Below are positions 1-9,076 of a DNA stretch of 64,000 nt, in pieces. The position numbers and the translations under genes are program-made. The notes under the pieces were generated by a model. It was not told where the DNA came from, did not search any database, and saw only the letters and a program-made list of their open reading frames with translations. Position 1 is the first letter of the stretch. Every line of letters begins with the position of its first letter. Source of the stretch: Thiomargarita sp. (GTDB lineage Bacteria; Pseudomonadota; Gammaproteobacteria; Beggiatoales; Beggiatoaceae); assembly GCA_020721005.1 (NCBI GenBank), contig DYNP01000004.1, positions 188,652 to 252,651 of the forward strand, given 5' to 3'.

Positions 1-1
1 T

Positions 2-397
2 CAAAGACAAGATCATCCCAATCGGAGGTAACAATATCCCTACCACAAGCCAAGCAATGCCAAACGCACCATGGATATTAAAATCCTGTAACCGTTTGGC
101 CACAGTCACATATATCAATATGATCCCAATAACCAAACAAGTGATTGCGGCAACCAACATTAAGATCAAAAATATCATGACCGGAATATCAATGCCTTGA
201 CGAGCAAACAAATCAAACTCCTCCTTAGTGCTACCCCCCAAAAATACACCGACCCCGGTAATAAAATTTGCAACTGCAAGGTATACAAAGTAACGCAATC
301 TGCCCAAACGCCCTCGTCTCGACAAAGTGACAATCTCCTGATAACCTTGCAACTCTGACGCCTTTTGAGGCGCTTGATAAGGATTCTGCTCAGACAT
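2..397 (-). CDS. DUF805 family inner-membrane protein (3' end outside window)
   Basis: An open frame of 132 codons runs off the left edge with no stop. The start ATG (395-397) has an AGGGAG ribosome site about 6 bases upstream. The translation begins MSEQNPYQAP and carries RGRLGRLRYFVY followed by hydrophobic segments and a VAKRLQDFNIHG motif. The G-R-x-R-Y/F start and the R-L-x-D motif between membrane helices are typical of DUF805 (YhaH-like) proteins. These are small inner-membrane proteins of unknown role, usually 110-150 residues, so only a few residues are probably missing. It is transcribed away from the ABC exporter at 511; the 113-base gap should hold both promoters, but I see no clear boxes. 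Confidence 0.8.
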   Translation of the reverse strand, partial: MSEQNPYQAPQKASELQGYQEIVTLSRRGRLGRLRYFVYLAVANFITGVGVFLGGSTKEEFDLFARQGIDIPVMIFLILMLVAAITCLVIGIILIYVTVAKRLQDFNIHGAFGIAWLVVGILLPPIGMILSL

Positions 398-510
398 ACA
401 ATCAACTCCCTAAATTGTGAATTAGACCCATTTTCAACACCCTTCAAAACCAATATCATAATCTCAATGACCTCTTCCCTGTTGATCTCATCTCTATTTG
501 CCACAGTCCT

Positions 511-2349
511 ATGCCCCCCATTTTAGCCCACTCCGGTTACCAATGGCAACACCTAATTGACATGGCACTCAACCATCGTCGAGAAATTATCATTGCCCAA
601 CTGATCGCCATCGCCACTGCCTTGTTAAGCGTACCGATTCCCCTACTGGTCCCCCTACTGGTCGATGAAGTCCTCCTCAACCAACCCGGTCCCCTGATAG
701 ACCTCGTTCACTTTCTATTCCCGGAACAATGGCAAGGACCCGTGTTAGTCATTCTCTTCTTCACTGCCCTCACCCTATTCCTCCGCTTTCTCACCTTGAT
801 CCTTGGAGTATTACAAAACCGAGAATTCACCAAAATTGCCAAACACATCATCTATCGTCTTCGTAAACAACTGATCCAACGCCTACAAACCGTCTCCATG
901 TCCGAATATGAAGTAGTTGGCAGCGGCCAAGTCAACTCCCACCTGATCACAGACCTGGACACCCTGGACCAATTCATTGGCTCCAGCATCAGCCGCCTCC
1001 TGGTCGCCTTCCTCACCCTATTGGGCATTGCCATAGTATTACTGTGGATGCACTGGCAACTCGCCCTCATCATTCTCCTCATCAACCCCATTGTCGTTTA
1101 CATCACCACCTTACTCGGCGAAACCGTCAAAGTCCTCAAACGCAAAGAAAACGAAGCCTATGCCAACTTCCAACAACGCCTTACCGAAACCCTAGAAGCC
1201 ATCCAACAAATTCGCGCCTACAATCGGGAACAATTCTATCTCAACCAAGTCATCACCGACGCCAAACGCATCAAAGACCACACCATCGCCTATGCCTGGA
1301 AAAGTGACGCCACCAATCGACTCTCATTCAACATCTTTCTCCTCGGCTCTGAACTATTTCGAGCCATCAGCATGCTCATGGTACTCTTCTCTGACCTCTC
1401 CATTGGCCAAATGCTCGCCGTAACCAGCTACCTCTGGTTCATGATGGGTCCCATTCAAGAACTCATCACCATCCAATACCAATACCATGGTGCCAAAGCC
1501 GCTCTAAAACGCATCAACACCCTATTCACCCTCTCCCCGGAACCTACCTATCCTCACCACCAAAACCCCTTTCTTGAACCCCCCACAGCCTCAATTCGTC
1601 TAGAAAACATCTGCTTTTCCTACAACCAACAAGACTGGGTGCTCAACAACATCTCCCTCACCATTGCCCCCGGAGAAAAAGTAGCCTTGGTCGGTGCCAG
1701 CGGAGGAGGAAAAACCACCCTCGTACAAATTCTCCTCGGTCTCTATGCCCCTCAAGCTGGAAAAATCTATTTCAATGACATTCCCATCACGGAAATTGGC
1801 ATGGACGTTGTCCGAGAACACGTAGTCACTGTCCTACAACATCCCGCCCTTTTCAACGATACCTTGCGCATGAACCTCACCCTGGGTCGAGACCTGACTG
1901 ACGAACAACTCTGGCATGCCCTGGACATCGCCCAACTCACCACCACCGTTCAACAAATGCCCGATAGACTTGACACGTTACTCGGTCAAAGAGGCATTCG
2001 TCTATCCGGCGGCCAGCGCCAAAGAGTCGCTGTCGCCCGCATGATTCTCGCCAACCCCAAAATTGTCATCCTGGACGAAGCCACCTCGGCACTCGACACC
2101 GAAACCGAAGGACATTTACACCATGCCCTACAAACCTTTCTCAAAGACAAAACCACCCTCATCATCGCCCATCGTCTCAGCGCGGTCAAACAAGCCGATC
2201 GAGTTCTCGTCTTTGACCAAGGGCACATCATTGAACAAGGTTCCCATACCCAACTCATACAAGAAAACGGTCTTTACGCAAAACTATATGCCAACCAAAC
2301 TCCCATAGACCCGGTTCCCCCAATCATTCCCCATAAGGACCTCTTATGA
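511..2349 (+). CDS. ABC exporter, fused permease-ATPase (type I, MsbA/HlyB-like half transporter)
   Basis: The 612-residue protein has an N-terminal six-helix exporter domain (about residues 20-330), beginning near the hydrophobic IIIAQLIAIATALLSVPIP segment, and a C-terminal nucleotide-binding domain. The latter has Walker A GASGGGKT (395-402), signature LSGGQ (498-502), a Walker B/D-loop stretch VILDEATSALD and a switch histidine in IIAHRL. Such half transporters act as homodimers in the inner membrane and export lipids, peptides or polysaccharide precursors; the substrate cannot be read from sequence. Its stop overlaps the start of the next gene (ATGA, 2346-2349), so the two are probably translationally coupled. 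Third positions are strongly C-rich compared with genes after 5,000. Confidence 0.93.
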   Translation: MPPILAHSGYQWQHLIDMALNHRREIIIAQLIAIATALLSVPIPLLVPLLVDEVLLNQPGPLIDLVHFLFPEQWQGPVLVILFFTALTLFLRFLTLILGVLQNREFTKIAKHIIYRLRKQLIQRLQTVSMSEYEVVGSGQVNSHLITDLDTLDQFIGSSISRLLVAFLTLLGIAIVLLWMHWQLALIILLINPIVVYITTLLGETVKVLKRKENEAYANFQQRLTETLEAIQQIRAYNREQFYLNQVITDAKRIKDHTIAYAWKSDATNRLSFNIFLLGSELFRAISMLMVLFSDLSIGQMLAVTSYLWFMMGPIQELITIQYQYHGAKAALKRINTLFTLSPEPTYPHHQNPFLEPPTASIRLENICFSYNQQDWVLNNISLTIAPGEKVALVGASGGGKTTLVQILLGLYAPQAGKIYFNDIPITEIGMDVVREHVVTVLQHPALFNDTLRMNLTLGRDLTDEQLWHALDIAQLTTTVQQMPDRLDTLLGQRGIRLSGGQRQRVAVARMILANPKIVILDEATSALDTETEGHLHHALQTFLKDKTTLIIAHRLSAVKQADRVLVFDQGHIIEQGSHTQLIQENGLYAKLYANQTPIDPVPPIIPHKDLL

Positions 2350-4946
2350 TTTTCAATCACATCGAACACATTGAACTCCCTCAAACAGTCATCGTGGGGC
2401 ACGGATTTCACCTCACCGCAATCACCAATGGCTATGCCCCATTCATCCAAGTCATCCTGCGCCACGCTGATGGTTGGGAATGGATCATCAAAGACCACCA
2501 TCTCACCCAAGAAACCGAAACCCGTTACCACTTTCACGTGCCGCCTGAAGCCTATCATGAAGGACTTATCTACCTGCAAATAGAAGGCTGCCAAACTGCT
2601 GATTTATCCACTGCTTCTCCCCACCACTGGATCAAAACCTACCGGGAACTGCCTGCCTTACCTCCCATTGCACAACCCACCACCATTCCCGACCTCGAAG
2701 AAGCCATCTCCTCACCTCCGCCAAAAGAGCTGGCTGCAGTTTCCATCCCCCTTTCCTCCACAGATTCTCAACCCTCCATAGAATCTCTTACCCCCTCCAT
2801 TCCCCCTAAAATTCCAACTCTTGCCGACCCCTCACCAACCCCGGCGAAAAAACAACCCACTTCCCCAGCAGCCACACAATCACCCCCATCACTGACCCTG
2901 CCCACCCCAGAATCCATTACTTCAAAGGAAACCGCTCAACCTCAACCAACTGCTGATTTGACAACCACGGCCACCGTTCCCACGTTTCAATCCAGCCCTG
3001 CAATTCAAAAACGAACGGACACTTCTCCCCCAACCCCTCCTCAATCCAAAGTGATAGCCTCCACTTTGCATTCTCCCCCCACTGAATCGCTCAAAACCCC
3101 TCCAGTCCCAGAAAAAATACCCAAAAAAACAACCTCTTCCCCACCTCAGCCTCCTCTCGCCACACTTGCAGCCACTCAAGCCTCCACGATCACCCTAGGC
3201 ACCCCCAACCAACCTGTCATCTACTTTGGCATCCACAAACACCAACACCAACCCTATTACAACTCCACCGACCCCAACCACTGGGACGGAGAAAAAGACG
3301 CCATCTTTGCCCAACGCAGCGGTCCCTACAACCATTTCATTCCCATGGCAGTTCAACAATACATCCAAGGACAACTTCCCCACGCCGGTTTATCCACCAG
3401 CTGGTCGGGCTCGCTCATTGAACAACTGCAACGCTGCCGGGAACTGGGACGCTGTAATGGCAACTTTGCCCACTGGCCCCAAGCCCTGCGGGAAATCGCC
3501 CAAACCAAAACCACCCTCGGCAATCCTCGCCTCGAATTTGCAGCATTTGGCGCCTTTCACCCCCTAATGCCACTCATTCCCGAACGAGACATCATTGGAC
3601 AAATCCAATGGCATCGGGACCTAATCAAAACCACCTTTGGAATTGAAGCCAGCGACATTCTCTTTCCCCCCGAAACAGCCTTTCACCCCCACATGATCCC
3701 AGCCCTGAAAAAAGCCGGCATTAAAGCAGTCATTTACGACTCCATTCACCACTTTCGAGCCTGCCAAGGATATCCATATGCTGGGACTGCTGAAGGCATG
3801 TTGCCCCCCAATCCAGCCGATCAAGAAAACCCTGTAACCCAACACTGGCTAAAATTAAATTCCGTGTGGGCACCCAGTCCCATTGCTCCCCAACTGTTAA
3901 AACCCTGCATGCTCTACTATCACGACCATAAAGGGCAATCCCATGAAATCATTGGAATTCCAGCAGAACGTTACCTGGGGAATGAAGATGCCAGAGGAGG
4001 CTATGGGGCACTGCAATATGAAATGGTCATGGGACAAATTTACGACCACCTCTGTCAAACCCAAACCTACGATCCCAAACATCCTCCCTTCTTCATTCTC
4101 CATTCCGATGGTGACAATTACGGTGGAGGTGCCGAAAGCTACTATGGAGAAAATACCGGGCGCTTAGTCAACATGTGTCGCACTGATCCGCGCTTTCAAC
4201 TGACCACCATTCAAGACTACCTACAACAATTCCCAGTTGATCCCAAAAATCGAGTACATTTAGAACCCGGAGCTTGGGCAGGCGCTGACAATGGTGACCC
4301 CCAATTCACCAAATGGTTCTCTTGGGTGGACAAAGACTATTCTCCAGACCTCAACAGTTGGTCTGTGCTAACCGCCTTCCAAAACGTAGTTCATACCTTA
4401 GAAGACATAGATGTCGATCCCAATTTATTGAATCAACTCAAACGCTTATTATACACTGCAGAAACCAGCTGCTATTGGTATTGGACCGGTCAAGAAGTTT
4501 GGGATAAACAAGTCACCCAAGCCGCCAACCAAGGCTTAGAACTGGCCAAAAAAATTCTCATGCCCCTCATCAGCAATAAACAAGACAAAACCGGTCCCGC
4601 CATCTTTCCAATTTGGGTGCGTCCAGCAAACCCAGGAGGCATGGATTGGGGACCTGGGGGACTGGTCAAAGCAGCCCCTCAAGCCACCTTTAACAGCTTT
4701 ATCTATGACGTCATGGGCATTAAAAAAGTGACCCTTCACTACCAAAAAGTCATCAATCAAGTGCGTAAAAAAGTAGCTATGAAAAGCATAGGGAATTATC
4801 CTTCAAGCACGCAAGCCACTTTAACTGCTGCTCACTATCAAGTTGTTTTACCCGCAGGCACCGGCCACATTCGTTACTTTGTAGAAGCCATTGATAATCA
4901 AGGTAATATTTCTTACAGCCCAGTCGGAAGAATTCAAATTGCTTAA
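2346..4946 (+). CDS. Glycoside hydrolase family 57-like protein with Pro/Thr/Ser-rich linker
   Basis: The 866-residue protein has three parts. Residues 1-90 look like a small beta-sandwich. Residues about 105-285 are a low-complexity Pro/Ser/Thr linker. The GH57-like catalytic region starts at VIYFGIHKHQHQPYYN (about residue 292; HQP is GH57 region 1). FPPETAFHP places a candidate nucleophile at Glu443 and HSDGDN supplies candidate acid/base Asp588. The last 90 residues look like an Ig-like domain. GH57 enzymes are retaining alpha-glucan hydrolases or branching enzymes. No signal peptide is visible, so a cytoplasmic location is likely. The gene overlaps the upstream ABC exporter by four bases, which suggests a shared polysaccharide-related role. 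Catalytic assignments are by motif reading only. Confidence 0.82.
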   Translation: MIFNHIEHIELPQTVIVGHGFHLTAITNGYAPFIQVILRHADGWEWIIKDHHLTQETETRYHFHVPPEAYHEGLIYLQIEGCQTADLSTASPHHWIKTYRELPALPPIAQPTTIPDLEEAISSPPPKELAAVSIPLSSTDSQPSIESLTPSIPPKIPTLADPSPTPAKKQPTSPAATQSPPSLTLPTPESITSKETAQPQPTADLTTTATVPTFQSSPAIQKRTDTSPPTPPQSKVIASTLHSPPTESLKTPPVPEKIPKKTTSSPPQPPLATLAATQASTITLGTPNQPVIYFGIHKHQHQPYYNSTDPNHWDGEKDAIFAQRSGPYNHFIPMAVQQYIQGQLPHAGLSTSWSGSLIEQLQRCRELGRCNGNFAHWPQALREIAQTKTTLGNPRLEFAAFGAFHPLMPLIPERDIIGQIQWHRDLIKTTFGIEASDILFPPETAFHPHMIPALKKAGIKAVIYDSIHHFRACQGYPYAGTAEGMLPPNPADQENPVTQHWLKLNSVWAPSPIAPQLLKPCMLYYHDHKGQSHEIIGIPAERYLGNEDARGGYGALQYEMVMGQIYDHLCQTQTYDPKHPPFFILHSDGDNYGGGAESYYGENTGRLVNMCRTDPRFQLTTIQDYLQQFPVDPKNRVHLEPGAWAGADNGDPQFTKWFSWVDKDYSPDLNSWSVLTAFQNVVHTLEDIDVDPNLLNQLKRLLYTAETSCYWYWTGQEVWDKQVTQAANQGLELAKKILMPLISNKQDKTGPAIFPIWVRPANPGGMDWGPGGLVKAAPQATFNSFIYDVMGIKKVTLHYQKVINQVRKKVAMKSIGNYPSSTQATLTAAHYQVVLPAGTGHIRYFVEAIDNQGNISYSPVGRIQIA

Positions 4947-4992
4947 AAAAAGGGAGTTAAACTGAAGTTAAACCCCAAATTCGGAAATATCG

Positions 4993-6246
4993 ATGTTAAA
5001 ACCAGAATTACTTTCTCCCGCTGGCACTTACAAAAACCTACAGTATGCCCTAAGTTATGGAGCAGATGCGGTCTATGCCGGTCAACCTCGCTATAGTCTC
5101 CGTGTGCGACAAAATGACTTTGACAAATTGACCCGTTTAGCCCAAGGCATTCGCGAAACCCAAGCCCAAGGCAAACGCTTCTATCTAGCCAGCAATCTCA
5201 TTGCTCACAATGCCAAATTGCACACTTTCTTAGCCGATTTAGAACCCATTGTGGAGATGGGACCAGATGCCTTGATTATGGCTGATCCTGGGCTTATCAT
5301 GTTAGTCAGAGACCGTTGGCCGGACCTGGCCATTCACCTGTCAGTGCAAGCGAATACCATGAATTTTGCAACTGTACAATTCTGGCAAAAACAAGGGATC
5401 AGTCGCATCATTTTATCGCGAGAATTGTCTTTAGAAGAAATTGCAGAAATTCGACAACGCTGTCCAGACATGGAATTAGAAGTATTTATCCACGGTGCTC
5501 TGTGCATTGCCCATTCCGGGCGTTGCCTACTTTCCGGTTATTTTAATCATCGAGAAGCCAATCAGGGCACTTGCACCAACAGTTGTCGTTGGGAATATCA
5601 GTTAAAATTGGCCAACCAAGAAGCATCAGGTGACATTTTTGTATTAGAGGAACGGGAACGATTGGGTAACTATTTGCCCATCTGGGAAGATGAACATGGA
5701 AGTTATATTTTAAATTCCAAAGATTTATGTGCAGTCAGGCAAGTGGCAGATTTGATGAAAATAGGTGTGAACGCACTTAAAATTGAGGGGCGCACCAAAT
5801 CTCATTATTATGTGGCTCGCACTGCTCAAGTGTACCGTCAAGTCATTGATCAAATTGCTGCCGGTCAGAGTTTTGATGAAAAATGGGTATGGGAATTGGA
5901 AAAATTGGCCCATCGTGGTTATACCGAAGGTTTTTATGTTCGCCATGCTCCTCAAAACTATCAAAATTACGAGGAAGGCAGTTCAAACCATGGACATCAA
6001 CAATTTGTGGGAGAAGTGGTGGGAAAAACAGGGGCATGGTTGGCGGTGCAAGTAAAAAACCATTTTGAAATCGGAGATCGATTGGAGTTGCTGTTACCAC
6101 AAGGGAATGTCAGTTTTACTTTGGAACAGATGCAAGATGAGCAGGGAGAATTTGTGCATCTGGCTCCCGGTTCCGGGCATCAACGTTGGATTTTGGCCCC
6201 TCAGGTTGGAGAAATTGAACAGGGCTTGTTGTTAAAGAATTTATAA
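4993..6246 (+). CDS. trhP: Peptidase U32 family protein, tRNA hydroxylation protein P-like (YegQ)
   Basis: The 417-residue product starts MLKPELLSPAGTYKNLQYAL and contains GADAVYAGQPRYSLRVR, the U32 signature EVFIHGALCIAHSGRCLLSGY and the CTNSCRWEY cysteine motif, all typical of YegQ/TrhP. In Escherichia coli TrhP acts with prephenate metabolism in forming 5-hydroxyuridine at the tRNA wobble position. Despite the family name it is not established as a peptidase. The cysteines probably hold an iron-sulfur cluster. It is slightly shorter than the E. coli protein (about 450). The ATG at 4993 has only a weak upstream purine stretch. It lies 46 bases after the GH57 gene and may be read through from it. 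Confidence 0.9.
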   Translation: MLKPELLSPAGTYKNLQYALSYGADAVYAGQPRYSLRVRQNDFDKLTRLAQGIRETQAQGKRFYLASNLIAHNAKLHTFLADLEPIVEMGPDALIMADPGLIMLVRDRWPDLAIHLSVQANTMNFATVQFWQKQGISRIILSRELSLEEIAEIRQRCPDMELEVFIHGALCIAHSGRCLLSGYFNHREANQGTCTNSCRWEYQLKLANQEASGDIFVLEERERLGNYLPIWEDEHGSYILNSKDLCAVRQVADLMKIGVNALKIEGRTKSHYYVARTAQVYRQVIDQIAAGQSFDEKWVWELEKLAHRGYTEGFYVRHAPQNYQNYEEGSSNHGHQQFVGEVVGKTGAWLAVQVKNHFEIGDRLELLLPQGNVSFTLEQMQDEQGEFVHLAPGSGHQRWILAPQVGEIEQGLLLKNL

Positions 6247-6519
6247 CGTTTAAGGGTGAGTGGAGGGAATAATCCTGCTGGGGAATTGGCATTGTGACGT
6301 GAATTGTCAATTCAGGCTACTCAAAAACAGGACACTTACTTAAAAAATAACCCCTCAATTGAATTTTTTCTTAATAGTTTGTAGACAGACGATTTGATTT
6401 TTAATAAAATCAGGTTAGCATGATCCGATGTTTTATCAATTGTTGGTGATTTGTACAGGAATAAGTTGACTTTATTCTCAAATCCCAACTCATTTTTGTT
6501 TTCATTCAGAGATGATAAT

Positions 6520-7734
6520 ATGTTGAAAGAAGTCCATTTTTATAATTGGAAAAGTTTTAAACAAGCCACTTTATACTTTGATCCGCTGACAGTCTTAATT
6601 GGCAGCAATGCCAGTGGCAAATCTAACGCATTGGAAGGACTTCAGTTTTTGCAACGTTTAGCCAGTGGTAAAGAAATTGAGACCGCATTGCATGGAGATG
6701 CCACTTTATCTCCTATGAGAGGAGGAGTGGATTGGGCGGTTTTAAAGCCAGAAAATCAATTGAAAATGACAGTGTTAATGCAAGGGGAACATAAGTATAC
6801 AGATTATTTTTACAGTCTCTCTTTGCAAATTGAAGCTTCTCGAGCCGAAGTGAATCAAGAGTCTCTGACTATTATTCGCCGACTTCCCCAAGCCTCTCCC
6901 CAAAAAAAAGTGTTATTTCAAGTCACTAAACCAGGATATAATTTTTCCTGTTTGCCCCAACTGATCACTTTGAGTAAAATAAAAAGTTCCTCAAAATCGC
7001 CTATTCTTCTGGCTGCAACTCAATCGGTCGTCAACACTTTACAGGGCATTTTCATCTTGGATCCCATGCCGACCAATATGCGGGGCTACAGTCCCTTGTC
7101 TGAACATTTGAATCGGGACGCCAGCAACATTGCAGGGGTGTTGGCAGCCTTACCCGCAGCCAAGAAGGCAGATATTGAAGCCACTTTGGCTCATTATTTA
7201 CGGCAATTGCCTGAGCAGGATGTTCGAAAAATTTGGGCAGAGCCCGTGGGTCGTTTGAACAGTGATGCCATGTTATATTGTGAGGAAGTGTGGGGCGATC
7301 AGAGAACGATTTTAACCGATGCTCGAACCATGTCAGATGGCACATTAAGATTTTTGGCCATTTTAACTGCCTTGTTGATCAGACCTCCGGCCAGTCAATT
7401 GGTGATTGAGGAGATTGATAACGGTCTGCATCCTTCTAGGCTTAAAATGTTGTTGCAAATGTTGGTCGAATTGAGTCAACAGCGCAAGATTGATGTATTG
7501 GTGACCACGCACAATCCTGTGTTGTTAGACCATTTGGTACAGGAAGAAATGATGCCGTTTATTGTGGTTGCACATCGTCATCATACTTCTGGAGAAGGAT
7601 TATTAACCTTGTTAGACAATGTTTCGGAGCTGCCCAATTTGTTACAAGAGAATTCTTTGGGCAACATGGCTACCCAAGGAAAACTGGAAACTATCCTTAA
7701 CAGTCCCAATAAACAATCCACTGAAGAAGAGTAA
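6520..7734 (+). CDS. AAA family ATPase (RecF/SMC-like, AAA_21 type)
   Basis: From the ATG at 6520 the product is 404 residues, starting MLKEVHFYNWKSFKQATLYF. It has a P-loop GSNASGKSN (28-36) and a late Walker B region VIEEIDNGLHPSR followed by VTTHNP, the layout of single-protein ABC-type ATPases of the RecF/OLD-like AAA_21 class. The frame stays open upstream to a TTG at 6451, but the ATG at 6520 directly precedes the conserved beta strand, so I prefer it. Proteins of this class occur alone or in anti-phage and DNA-repair cassettes. No nuclease or partner gene flanks it here, so its role is unknown. It ends 80 bases before a convergent gene. Confidence 0.82.
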   Translation: MLKEVHFYNWKSFKQATLYFDPLTVLIGSNASGKSNALEGLQFLQRLASGKEIETALHGDATLSPMRGGVDWAVLKPENQLKMTVLMQGEHKYTDYFYSLSLQIEASRAEVNQESLTIIRRLPQASPQKKVLFQVTKPGYNFSCLPQLITLSKIKSSSKSPILLAATQSVVNTLQGIFILDPMPTNMRGYSPLSEHLNRDASNIAGVLAALPAAKKADIEATLAHYLRQLPEQDVRKIWAEPVGRLNSDAMLYCEEVWGDQRTILTDARTMSDGTLRFLAILTALLIRPPASQLVIEEIDNGLHPSRLKMLLQMLVELSQQRKIDVLVTTHNPVLLDHLVQEEMMPFIVVAHRHHTSGEGLLTLLDNVSELPNLLQENSLGNMATQGKLETILNSPNKQSTEEE

Positions 7735-7814
7735 AGTGACTTGTGGATAAGAATGTTTCAGATCATTGTCGTTTGGGAACTGTTGAACAATTTCACAGTT
7801 CCCAAAGGGATCAT

Positions 7815-8999
7815 TTATTCGGTGACAGTAAATTCAGTTATAACCAATTGACCCAACTCAACATTGTTTACCGTTGGCGAAGCTGCAGCAGGCAATTTTA
7901 AAAAATAAACGGTATAAACTCCCAATTGCCAATCAGTGCCAATTTCCTGGTCAAATACAGTTAATTTTGAACTGGACCATCGAGATAATGGCAAAGGATC
8001 AACAGGATCCAGCACTTTGTTCAAATCAACATTTTCCAACTGCCCTTTCTCGGTGATGATGAAAAATTGAAAATCCGGGTAAAGAATTCCCACGTAATAA
8101 GCCGCACAGTCTCCTTCAGCCAAACCGTGTAGATTGAGATCCAGAATCAATTGTTCTCCACGACGATAGCTGGTTTTCTCTGCAGGTTTAAACCGCCAAC
8201 TGTCTGCATTGGGAGTTAGAGGAACTACTTTTAAGGATTCAGTGATTGGGACCAATGGTATATTAACCACTTTTGTAGGGATTTGGGCAGTGAGTACTTG
8301 GCAACTCCAAGGGTGAAAGTCAGGATTTTCGACCTTAAGGGTATGTAAGGGATCACAGAATCCTTCTAAGCTATAGTCTCCATCTTCTTTAAAGTTATCA
8401 GCTTTAGAGTTATCAGAGAGAATATTATCTCCCGACACTAAAACCTGAATGTTAGGCAGTTTTTCACCAGTTAAAGCATTTGCCACCTGTCCGATAATTG
8501 CTCCTTCCTCACAAGCTTGTGGATTAACAATACTAAGTTGGTATTGAAAATCGGTGCGACATTCTTGAGACCCAAGATCCCGTTCCCACACTTTCAAATA
8601 ATATTCTCCCTCTTCTTTGGGAGACCAGGTGAAGGATTCATTTTCCCCTTGAGCACGATCATCGACACTTTTCAAAAGATTCATGTCCCGATCGTACAAT
8701 TCCATGGCAACATCCAAATGCATGCCCACTTTGAACAAAACCACATCATATTTAATCCCTGGAGCAGCATAAAATCGAAACCAATCCTCATCTCCCGATT
8801 CAGAATTTGAACCTGATAAGGTGTATTGGACAGGCTTATTTGAACCTATATTAATAAAAGTGGCTTCGGAAGGCTCATCATTGGGCTCGGCCAAATCTGG
8901 AAATGCTGCCAGGGGAGCAGATAAAAAACCGGTGGATAAAGCAATAACCAGTTGACAGGACAGATGTTTTTTTAACTTGCCAAACACAGCAGTTGACAT
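7815..8999 (-). CDS. Secreted protein with pre-peptidase (PPC-like) and carboxypeptidase-regulatory-like domains
   Basis: The 394-residue product has a signal peptide (KKHLSCQLVIALSTGFLSAPLAA) and is probably exported. Residues about 37-160 form a PPC-type beta domain, shown by EPNDEP, GDEDWFRFYA, VAMELYDRD and EGEYYLKVWE. Residues about 165-240 (GAIIGQVANALTGEKLPNIQVLVSG...) resemble the carboxypeptidase regulatory-like fold, often used as a beta-sandwich repeat in surface proteins. The remaining 150 residues look beta-rich and I do not recognise them. No peptidase catalytic domain is present, so it is not an enzyme on present evidence. A GGAG-like ribosome site lies just before the ATG. Confidence 0.72.
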   Translation of the reverse strand: MSTAVFGKLKKHLSCQLVIALSTGFLSAPLAAFPDLAEPNDEPSEATFINIGSNKPVQYTLSGSNSESGDEDWFRFYAAPGIKYDVVLFKVGMHLDVAMELYDRDMNLLKSVDDRAQGENESFTWSPKEEGEYYLKVWERDLGSQECRTDFQYQLSIVNPQACEEGAIIGQVANALTGEKLPNIQVLVSGDNILSDNSKADNFKEDGDYSLEGFCDPLHTLKVENPDFHPWSCQVLTAQIPTKVVNIPLVPITESLKVVPLTPNADSWRFKPAEKTSYRRGEQLILDLNLHGLAEGDCAAYYVGILYPDFQFFIITEKGQLENVDLNKVLDPVDPLPLSRWSSSKLTVFDQEIGTDWQLGVYTVYFLKLPAAASPTVNNVELGQLVITEFTVTE

Positions 9000-9076
9000 A
9001 TTTTCTCCTTTATGAAGTTAAGTAATGGACAGGCGTTTAAATTTTAAATTATCCTAAACAGGACCACAACCAAAAT

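Noticed and set aside
175-504. 109-codon minus-strand frame overlapping the window start
   Set aside because: It is out of frame with the DUF805 gene (2-397), which has a ribosome site and family motifs.
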